From assembly GCF_004124325.1 (NCBI RefSeq), contig NZ_QBDT01000001.1, forward strand, positions 2,914,001-2,978,000: 64,000 nucleotides of DNA, in the 5' to 3' direction. The DNA is from Streptomyces sp. L2. Lineage in GTDB: Bacteria; Actinomycetota; Actinomycetes; Streptomycetales; Streptomycetaceae. Positions 18,187 to 24,895 of the stretch are shown here, piece after piece (position 1 is the first letter of the stretch; every line of letters begins with the position of its first letter). A program made the position numbers and the translations under genes. Under the pieces are notes generated by a model. That model was not told the origin of the DNA. It saw only the letters and a list, made by a program, of their open reading frames with translations, and ran no database searches.

Positions 18187-18242
18187 CCACTGACAATCGC
18201 TCTGACCTGCACAAACGTGCGCACCGGGGTGATTGTCAGTGG
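18187..18242. promoter_or_regulatory. perfect 12-bp inverted repeat in the divergent MoxR/SWIM region
   Basis: CCACTGACAATC (18187-18198) and GATTGTCAGTGG (18231-18242) are exact inverse copies 32 bases apart. Each contains the TTGTCAGTG damage-promoter element pointing toward its own gene. On the left strand the spacing-matched -10 is CACGGT, a poor one. This suggests both arms answer to the same activator with unequal strength. Confidence 0.75.
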
Positions 18243-18255
18243 TGGGATCTACCGT
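18233..18255 (+). promoter_or_regulatory. RecA-NDp type (LexA-independent DNA-damage) promoter of the SWIM operon
   Basis: TTGTCAGTG (18233-18241), exactly 8 bases, then TACCGT (18250-18255) match the tTGTCRgtg-N8-TAnnnT motif of mycobacterial damage promoters. The similar motif of streptomycete recA promoters also fits. In mycobacteria the activator is PafBC. The -10 ends 7 bases before the ATG, so the transcript is probably leaderless. Confidence 0.75.
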
Positions 18256-18262
18256 CGTTGGC

Positions 18263-19615
18263 ATGACTGAGCACGGGGTGCGCTGGACCACGGAGCAGGT
18301 GCTGGCACTGGCGCCTGACGCTGCGTCACGCAAGGCGGGGAGCAAGCTGGGCGCCGCCGGGCCGTGGTCCGGGGCGGGCGGCAGCGGCGAGGGCACGGTG
18401 TGGGGGCTGTGCAAGGGCAGCGGCAGCAGGCCGTACCAGACGGTGGTGGACCTCGCGGACGCCGCGGGGCCCGCGTACAAGTGCAGTTGCCCGAGCCGGA
18501 AGTTCCCGTGCAAGCACGCGCTCGGGCTGCTGCTGTTGTGGGCGGGCGGCGCCGACGCGGTGCCGGTGGCGGAGCAGGCGCCGGACTGGGCCGAGCAGTG
18601 GCTGACGGGCAGACGCGAGCGCGCACAGGCCAAACAGGATGGAAACGGGGGAAGTTCCCTGGCCGCTGACCCCGAGGCGGCGCGCCGCCGGGCGGAGCGG
18701 CGGGCCGAACGGGTCACGGCGGGGGCGACCGAGCTGGAGCAGCGCCTGGCCGACCTGCTGCGCGGCGGCCTGGCCGCGGCGGAACAGGCCGGATACGGGC
18801 TGTGGGAGGAGACGGCGGCTCGCATGGTCGACGCACAGGCGCCCGGACTCGCCTCGCGAGTGCGGGACTTGGGCTCCATACCCGGCTCCGGGCCGGGCTG
18901 GCCGGTGCGGCTGCTGGAGGAGTGCGCGCTGCTGCACCTCCTCGACCAGGGCTGGCTGCGCCGCGACCGGCTCCCGGCCGGCCTCGCGGCCACGGTCCGG
19001 TCCCGCGTCGGCGTGCCGGCCCAGGCCGACGGTCCGCCGGTGAGCGACCGCTGGCTGGTCCTCGCCCAGTACGACACGGCCGACCCGAAACTGACGACGC
19101 GCCGGATCTGGCTGTACGGCGCCGAGTCCGGCCACACCCGGCTGCTCCTCTCCTACGGCGCGGCCGGCCGGGCACCCGAACTGTCCCTGCCGGTAGGCTT
19201 GGCCCTGGACGCCGAGCTGTCCGTGTTCCCCGGCACCGGCCAGTCCCGGGCGGCCCTGGGCGAGCGGTTCGCCGCGCCCGCGCCGGCTGCCGTACGCCCA
19301 CCGGGGCTGAGCCCGGCCGAGGCGGCGGCCCGCTACGGCGAGGCGCTGGGCGAGGATCCGTGGCTGGAGTCGGTGCCGGTCACCCTGGCCTCGGTCATAC
19401 CGACCCCGGACGGCGACACCTGGCAACTCGCCGACCCCGCCACCGAGTCGGCGCTCCCGCTCACCCCGGCCGCCCGCAGCCGCCCCGGTCTGTGGCGCCT
19501 GGTCGCCCTGTCCGGCGGTGGCCCGGTCACGGTCTTCGGAGAGTGCGGCCACCACGGCTTCACCCCGCTGACGGCCTGGCCCGAGGGCCCCGGCGAACCG
19601 GTGACGCTGTGCTGA
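18263..19615 (+). CDS. SWIM zinc-finger protein (YehQ-like) of the MoxR/VWA locus
   Basis: This is a 450-residue protein. A SWIM finger (CxCxnCxH) sits at C74, C76, C83 and H85 within YKCSCPSRKFPCKHALGLLL. SWIM domains bind DNA or proteins and are common in recombination-linked factors. The rest is helical, with a C-terminal beta-rich portion (WLVLAQYDTADPKLTTRRIW, then YGAESGHTRLLLSYG). The ATG at 18263 is immediately downstream of a damage-type promoter and likely leaderless. It is divergent from the MoxR gene and followed by the DUF5691 gene after 130 bases. Confidence 0.9.
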   Translation: MTEHGVRWTTEQVLALAPDAASRKAGSKLGAAGPWSGAGGSGEGTVWGLCKGSGSRPYQTVVDLADAAGPAYKCSCPSRKFPCKHALGLLLLWAGGADAVPVAEQAPDWAEQWLTGRRERAQAKQDGNGGSSLAADPEAARRRAERRAERVTAGATELEQRLADLLRGGLAAAEQAGYGLWEETAARMVDAQAPGLASRVRDLGSIPGSGPGWPVRLLEECALLHLLDQGWLRRDRLPAGLAATVRSRVGVPAQADGPPVSDRWLVLAQYDTADPKLTTRRIWLYGAESGHTRLLLSYGAAGRAPELSLPVGLALDAELSVFPGTGQSRAALGERFAAPAPAAVRPPGLSPAEAAARYGEALGEDPWLESVPVTLASVIPTPDGDTWQLADPATESALPLTPAARSRPGLWRLVALSGGGPVTVFGECGHHGFTPLTAWPEGPGEPVTLC

Positions 19616-19745
19616 GGGCGCGCTCTCACCGGGGCTCCGTGGCGTTGTCCCCGGGGCCGAAGACCACACCCTGTTCGGTTCACCTCCGCCGAGCCACATC
19701 CGCCAACCCACATCCGCTGGACCACATCCGACAGAAGGGAACCTC

Positions 19746-21449
19746 ATGGGCGGCACCTCGGCAGCCGTACGGAACCCGGCGCTCGTGACACCGACGGGCG
19801 CCCCGGACCAGCGCACGTCACCGGATGGCGCACACGCACCGGCGGCGCCCCGGCCGGCCGCTTTCGCCTCCACCGCCTGGGAAGACCTCGTCACCACCGC
19901 GCTCCTCGGCACCGACCGGCGCCCGCCTGGGCGGACCGGGGCCGGACGAGCGGCGCCCGTGGCACTGCTGGACGCCGCCGCCGTGGCGACCGTACGGCGG
20001 CGGGCCGGGCTGCGGGCCGGTCGGGCCGCGCGCCGGCCGGAACCCGCGCCCGCGGACCCGCGCCCGGCACTGCCCGGCGCGGCCGCTCGACGGCTGGCGC
20101 TGCTGCTCGCCGACCGGGCTGGGGGTGCGGGCGGCGGCCGCCGGGGCAGTTCGCCGGACCTCATGGAGCTGTTGCCGCAGTGGCTCGCGGCAGCGAACGC
20201 ACGCGGCTACGCGGCGCCTCCGCAGACGCTGCCCGCACTGCTCGACGCCGCACGCGGGCGCACCGACCTGCGCCCGGCGGCGCTGGCGTTCGCGGGCCCG
20301 CGGGCGTTGTGGCTGGCCCATCTGAACCCGGACTGGCGGTTCGCGCTGCGGGCCGCGCCGGGCGGCGCCTCGGCCCTGCCCGATCCCGAGGACGGTGAGG
20401 GGCTGCGACGCCTGTGGGATGAGGGGCTGTTCGCCGAGCGGGTCACGCTGCTTACCGCACTGCGGTCCCGTACACCCTCCGCGGCCCGGGAGTTGCTGAC
20501 GTCGACCTGGCCGACGGAGCGGGCGGAGGACCGGCTGATGTTCCTCGACTCGCTGCGCACGGGGCTGGCCGCCGAGGACGAGCCGTTCCTGGAACAGGCC
20601 CTCAGCGACCGCAGCCGCAACGTCCGGGCGACCGCGGCCGAACTGCTGTCCGCCCTGCCGGACTCGGCGCTCGCCGCACGGATGGCGGTGCGGGCCGCTG
20701 TGTGTGTCGCCGTCGACCGCACCGGCGAGCGGCCCGGACTCGTCGTGGAGGCACCGCACGAGTGCGACCCGGGCATGGAGCGGGACGGCATCGCGGCCAA
20801 GCCCCCCACAGGACGCGGGGAACGGTCCTGGTGGCTGGGCCAGCTGGTCGAGGCGGCCCCGCTCACCGCCTGGCCGGACCGGCTCGGCGGCCGTACACCG
20901 GAGCAGATCGTGGCTTTGCCGGTCGCCGACGGCTGGCAGGGCGAGCTGCACGCGGCCTGGTGCCGGGCGGCGGTACGGCAGCGGGACGCGCGGTGGTCCC
21001 GGGCGCTGCTCGGGTCGCCGTCGGCTCCGGAGGCGGGTGGACCGGGCGCGGTGTCCCTGGCGGAGCGGGCCAAGTTGCTCGCCACGCTGGACTCCGCCGA
21101 ACGGGCCGAGTGGGTGGCGGGGTTCATCGCGACGCACGGCCTGTCGGAGGCGTTCCAGCTGCTCGGGATGTGCGCGGTGCCGTGGGCTCCGCCCCTGGGC
21201 CGGGCGGTCGTGGACGCCCTCGACATCGCCCGGGACGCGGGCAGCTACCCGTGGAGCTTCAGCGGGGTGATGGGTCTGGCCGAGCGCTGCCTGGACACGG
21301 CGGAGGCGTCACGGCTGGACGCGCTGCTGGCGATACCCGACGAACGGGAGGACGCGTCGCCGGGGGCGGGCGGGTACTGGGCGGAGGCGTTCCAGCGGCT
21401 CGTCAGCACGTTGCGCTTGCGCGCGGCTATGGCCGAGGAGCTTTCGTAG
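19746..21449 (+). CDS. DUF5691 family protein, HEAT-like, of the MoxR/VWA locus
   Basis: This is a 567-residue, mostly helical protein that regularly follows SWIM-protein genes in actinobacteria. It opens with a disordered Ala/Pro stretch (1-40), then FASTAWEDLVTTALLGTDRR. A HEAT-like repeat is visible in FLEQALSDRSRNVRATAAEL. No catalytic motif is evident. It is presumably a scaffold of the MoxR/VWA assembly (inference). GAAGGGA precedes the ATG. The 130-base gap before it contains three close CCACATCCG units. Confidence 0.82.
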   Translation: MGGTSAAVRNPALVTPTGAPDQRTSPDGAHAPAAPRPAAFASTAWEDLVTTALLGTDRRPPGRTGAGRAAPVALLDAAAVATVRRRAGLRAGRAARRPEPAPADPRPALPGAAARRLALLLADRAGGAGGGRRGSSPDLMELLPQWLAAANARGYAAPPQTLPALLDAARGRTDLRPAALAFAGPRALWLAHLNPDWRFALRAAPGGASALPDPEDGEGLRRLWDEGLFAERVTLLTALRSRTPSAARELLTSTWPTERAEDRLMFLDSLRTGLAAEDEPFLEQALSDRSRNVRATAAELLSALPDSALAARMAVRAAVCVAVDRTGERPGLVVEAPHECDPGMERDGIAAKPPTGRGERSWWLGQLVEAAPLTAWPDRLGGRTPEQIVALPVADGWQGELHAAWCRAAVRQRDARWSRALLGSPSAPEAGGPGAVSLAERAKLLATLDSAERAEWVAGFIATHGLSEAFQLLGMCAVPWAPPLGRAVVDALDIARDAGSYPWSFSGVMGLAERCLDTAEASRLDALLAIPDEREDASPGAGGYWAEAFQRLVSTLRLRAAMAEELS

Positions 21450-21488
21450 CGGGGCCGCGCTGGAAACTGCGCTGGCTGTGGTGGCCGG

Positions 21489-21557
21489 ACCTGGGGGCTG
21501 CCGCCCCCAGACCCCCGCTTCGGCCTGCGGCCTCGTCCTCAAACGCCGGACGAGCTG
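21489..21557. repeat. dispersed Streptomyces palindromic repeat, also a likely terminator
   Basis: CTGGGGGCTGCCGCCCCCAG (21491-21510), then ACCCCCGCTTCGGCCTGCGG and CGTCCTCAAACGCCGGACGA, form the commonest intergenic repeat of Streptomyces. Its two hairpins lie between convergent genes and could terminate both. Confidence 0.65.
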
Positions 21558-21593
21558 GACGGTGTGCGGACGGGCTGTTCAACAAGGGCCGTA

Positions 21594-22010
21594 CTACGCC
21601 CCCGCCGGCTGCCGCACGTTGCTCCGGACCCACTCCACGATGGACGCGGTCGTGGCGCCCGGGGTGAAGATCTCGGCGACGCCCTTCTCCTTCAGGGGCG
21701 GGATGTCCTCCTCCGGGATGATCCCGCCGCCGAAGACGAGGATGTCCGCGGCGTCGCGCTCCTTGAGCAGCTCTATGACGGCGGCGAACAGCGTGTTGTG
21801 GGCGCCGGAGAGGATGGACAGGCCGATGGCGTCGGCGTCCTCCTGGATGGCGGTGCCGACGATCTGTTCCGGCGTCTGGTGGAGCCCGGTGTAGATGACC
21901 TCCATGCCGGCGTCGCGCAGCGCCCGCGCGATGACCTTGGCCCCGCGATCGTGACCGTCGAGCCCCGGCTTGGCGACCACCACGCGGATCGGACCGGCTG
22001 CCACACCCAT
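21594..22010 (-). CDS. icmB: cobalamin-binding small subunit of isobutyryl-CoA mutase
   Basis: This is a 138-residue stand-alone B12-binding domain. It has DGHDRG (the DxHxxG motif, His20 as lower axial cobalt ligand), [12 protein letters not shown], and the GGGIIPEED loop. Together with a separate large subunit (IcmA, not in this window) it converts isobutyryl-CoA to butyryl-CoA, linking valine catabolism and fatty-acid or polyketide precursors. The size and stand-alone location fit streptomycete IcmB; a general methylmalonyl-CoA mutase C-terminal-domain homologue is the alternative. GAGG before ATG 22010 decides the start over ATG 22022. An 11-bp direct repeat GACTACAGAAG lies just upstream (22028-22049). 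Confidence 0.85.
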   Translation of the reverse strand: MGVAAGPIRVVVAKPGLDGHDRGAKVIARALRDAGMEVIYTGLHQTPEQIVGTAIQEDADAIGLSILSGAHNTLFAAVIELLKERDAADILVFGGGIIPEEDIPPLKEKGVAEIFTPGATTASIVEWVRSNVRQPAGA

Positions 22011-22244
22011 CACTGCCTCCATGAAGCGACTACAGAAGGACTACAGAAGCGACTGCTTCCGCCCGTATCGACAAGTACCGCATATTCCGGGCGGCCCGTC
22101 ACCGTCGCGAAGTGAACGAACGTTATCTCCAGCATCCCGCAACCGGCAGTTTTACGGTGCGGACCGAGGGGGAAATCACATGGTGGGACATGAGGGCACA
22201 CGGGGGACGGAGCCGTCCTCCCGTGCGCCGACAGGAGGTCGGCC

Positions 22245-23096
22245 ATGAGGGTCACCGGTGCATTGCCGCTTTTCCTCCCGCTCTACCACCGCCTGTGGCC
22301 CGGCAGACTCGCCGGTCTGTCGGTGGCCCTTCTGAAGGCCACCGCCCTGGAGGCGGCGATCCTGGCCGGTCACATGCTGCTGTACCCCACCGGTCTGCTG
22401 CAGGAGAGCCGGGCCCGCGCACTCCCGGCGCGGGAGGGTACCGCCCGGCTGCCCGTCGAGTCCCGTCCGCCGGTCGTCCTGCTGCACGGCTTCATCGACA
22501 ACCGCTCGGTCTTCGTCCTGCTGCGCCGCAGCCTCGCCCAGCAGGGCAGACAGCGCGTCGAGTCCCTCAACTACTCTCCGCTCACCTGTGACGTCCGCAC
22601 CGCGGCCGAACTGCTCGGACGGCACATCGAGGAGATCTGCGAGCGCACCGGAAGCGACCGCGTCGACATCGTCGGCCACAGCCTGGGCGGCCTGATCGCC
22701 CGCTATTACGTGCAGTGCCTCGGCGGCGACCTGCGGGTGCGCACCCTCGTCACCCTCGGTACGCCGCACTCGGGCACCCGTGCGGTGCCGCTGGCCAACG
22801 CTCACCCGATCGTGCGGCAGATGCGCCCCGACTCGGCGGTCATCGAGGAGCTGACCAGGCCCGCGCCCGGTTGCCGTACCCGTTTCGTCGGCTTCTGGAG
22901 CGATCTGGACTCGGTGATGGACCCGCTGGACACGGCCTGCGTCGACCACCCCGACCTGATCGCGCAGAACGTCCGGGTGACCGGGATCGGCCACCTCGCC
23001 CTGCCCGTGCACCCCGCCGTCGCGGCCGGGATACGGGACGCCCTCGCCACCCCCCACCCCGCGGACCGGGTCACCGGCGGTCTGACGGTCGCCTGA
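22245..23096 (+). CDS. secreted or membrane-associated alpha/beta-hydrolase (triacylglycerol lipase type)
   Basis: This is a 283-residue protein. An N-terminal hydrophobic stretch (LSVALLKATALEAAILAGHM) is followed by the lipase oxyanion loop VVLLHGFIDNRS, the nucleophile elbow GHSLGG, and VTLGTPHSGT. A late TGIGHLALP supplies the catalytic His. This is the pattern of streptomycete esterase/lipase EstA-type proteins. AGGAGG gives a clear start. It is divergent from icmB and probably monocistronic; a weak hairpin follows at 23195-23210. Confidence 0.88.
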   Translation: MRVTGALPLFLPLYHRLWPGRLAGLSVALLKATALEAAILAGHMLLYPTGLLQESRARALPAREGTARLPVESRPPVVLLHGFIDNRSVFVLLRRSLAQQGRQRVESLNYSPLTCDVRTAAELLGRHIEEICERTGSDRVDIVGHSLGGLIARYYVQCLGGDLRVRTLVTLGTPHSGTRAVPLANAHPIVRQMRPDSAVIEELTRPAPGCRTRFVGFWSDLDSVMDPLDTACVDHPDLIAQNVRVTGIGHLALPVHPAVAAGIRDALATPHPADRVTGGLTVA

Positions 23097-23238
23097 CGCC
23101 ACTCACAGGCGCGACGCACAGGTGACGCACAGTCACTGCACATCGAACGGCATTCGAACGCAAAGCCAAACTCGCGTCGGGCGTCCCCCGAAAGACGGGC
23201 GAATGCCCGTTTCCGGCCAACGCGAAACCAGCCGAAGA

Positions 23239-23268
23239 TTGTCGCGCCCGTGTACTGCCGGGTACAGT
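23239..23268 (+). promoter_or_regulatory. sigma-70-type promoter of the M23 peptidase gene
   Basis: TTGTCG (-35, 23239-23244), an 18-base spacer and TACAGT (-10, 23263-23268) lie about 50 bases before the GTG start. Confidence 0.5.
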
Positions 23269-23316
23269 CGCCGCACTGCTCTGGCAGCCCCTGTTGTCGA
23301 GGCGAAAGAGAAGTTG

Positions 23317-24852
23317 GTGAACGACCGTCACCCGTCGGGGAGCGCAACCGCCCCGGCCCCGGCTTCCGACGTCTCCGCCGCGCACTACGCGCCCTACGGC
23401 GGGCAGGAAGCCCAGTACGGCGACTTCACCACGTACGGCGACTACGCCGCCACCGGTTTTCCCGCCCCGGCCACGTCCGCCACGGCCTTCGACAACGACC
23501 CCCTCTTCGGCAGCCTCCCGGGCACCGGACACGCCACCGCCGCCTACGACACCGGCCAGTGGCAGACGGACGGCGTCGGCCACGGCTTCGCCCACGACCC
23601 GTACGCCGCCCAGCAGCACGCCCAGCACACCGGCTACGGCTCCGGTGCCTACGACACCACCGCCTGGACCGTCCCCGCGCAGGCCACCGGCAACGACGTC
23701 AGCGGCCAGTGGGACGCGAGCGCCTGGCTCCAGCCGGAGCCGGCCGCGAACGCCGACGCCACCCAGCAGTGGGCGTGGGGCACCCAGGCGTTCGACACGG
23801 GTGCGTACGACGCCACCCAGTGGAACTCCGCCGGCTCCGTGGCCACGGAGTCCGCACCGCAGTCCGGAGAACCGTTCGACGAACCGTTCGACCAGCAGGC
23901 CACCGCGACGTTCGGGCACGTGGCGTACGAAGAGGCCGGCGCCGAGCACGCGTACGCCGAGTACGGAGCGACGCCGGACGGGTTCGGTGAACGTGACGGT
24001 GACGGCGGCGAGTTGGCCGCCACCGGTGAGCTGCCCGCCGTACCGGACCTGTTGGACGACCGGGAAGAGGCCGTCCCCGTCCCCTCTCCCCGCGCGGGCG
24101 GTTCCCGCAGCACCGGCCGGTCCCGTCGCCGTACGCCCCCCAAGCGGTCCGCGCTGCTGACCATCGCGGTGCCGTCGGCGTGCGTCATGGGTGTCGCCGG
24201 GATCGCGGCCGCCTCGGTCGGCAATCTCACCGACGACGGCGCGGACACCACCGCCTCCGCCTCGGACGCGCACGCGGTGAAGCCGTCCGTCGCCAACAAC
24301 AAGCTGGACACGCAGCTGCGCAGCCTCTCCGCCGGCGCCGACGACTTCGCCGACCGGGCCAGCCGGACGCAGGAGCGGATCGACCTCAAGACCCAGCAGG
24401 CGGAGGAGAAGAAGAAGGCGGCGGCGGAGGCCGCGCTCAAGGAGCGGCTGCGTCCCAAGTTCGTCCTCCCCGTCACGCAGAAGGGGCTCAGCGCCTACTT
24501 CGGCCAGGCCGGCGTCAACTGGATGTCCGTGCACACGGGCATCGACTTCCCGGTGTCGTACGGCACCACGGTGATGGCCGCGACCGACGGCGTCGTGTCC
24601 ACGAAGTGGAACAGCGCCTACGGCAACATGATGATGGTGACGGCGAAGGACGGCACCCAGACCTGGTACTGCCACCTCTCCCACTACCGGGTCGCCCCCG
24701 GCACGACGGTCAAGGCCGGCGAGCCGATCGCCTACTCCGGCAACTCGGGCAACTCCACCGGCCCGCACCTCCACTTCGAGGTGCGCCCGGGCGGCGGCGC
24801 GGCCATCGACCCGCTGCCGTGGCTCCGCAGCCACGGCCTGGACCCGACGTAG
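23317..24852 (+). CDS. M23 family metallopeptidase (peptidoglycan hydrolase)
   Basis: The protein is about 511 residues. The N-terminal 250 residues are Tyr/Gln/Ala-rich and disordered, followed by a basic stretch ([12 protein letters not shown]) and one membrane helix (LTIAVPSACVMGVAGIAAAS). Next are a short coiled coil (QTQEKKK-like, from residue about 330) and a C-terminal LytM/M23 domain. Zinc ligands are visible as HTGIDF and HLHFEV, with WYCHLSHYRVAPG between. This is a type II membrane protein with its hydrolase outside, cutting peptide cross-links. The start is GTG 23317. The upstream frame is open but noncoding in character. Confidence 0.88.
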   Translation: MNDRHPSGSATAPAPASDVSAAHYAPYGGQEAQYGDFTTYGDYAATGFPAPATSATAFDNDPLFGSLPGTGHATAAYDTGQWQTDGVGHGFAHDPYAAQQHAQHTGYGSGAYDTTAWTVPAQATGNDVSGQWDASAWLQPEPAANADATQQWAWGTQAFDTGAYDATQWNSAGSVATESAPQSGEPFDEPFDQQATATFGHVAYEEAGAEHAYAEYGATPDGFGERDGDGGELAATGELPAVPDLLDDREEAVPVPSPRAGGSRSTGRSRRRTPPKRSALLTIAVPSACVMGVAGIAAASVGNLTDDGADTTASASDAHAVKPSVANNKLDTQLRSLSAGADDFADRASRTQERIDLKTQQAEEKKKAAAEAALKERLRPKFVLPVTQKGLSAYFGQAGVNWMSVHTGIDFPVSYGTTVMAATDGVVSTKWNSAYGNMMMVTAKDGTQTWYCHLSHYRVAPGTTVKAGEPIAYSGNSGNSTGPHLHFEVRPGGGAAIDPLPWLRSHGLDPT

Positions 24853-24895
24853 CGCTGACCGCTGGCTGAGCCCGCGTCTACAACTGCCCCGCCGG

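Noticed and set aside
18174..18196. A full damage promoter for the MoxR arm
   Set aside because: The TTGTCAGTG element is perfect but the hexamer at the right distance is CACGGT, not TAnnnT, so it is reported only as part of the inverted repeat.
23097..23316. Second c-di-AMP riboswitch before the M23 peptidase gene
   Set aside because: None of the conserved ydaO blocks (GGGGA, GGGTGAA, CAGCTAACC, GTAGGCGG) is present; only a promoter and a weak hairpin are seen.
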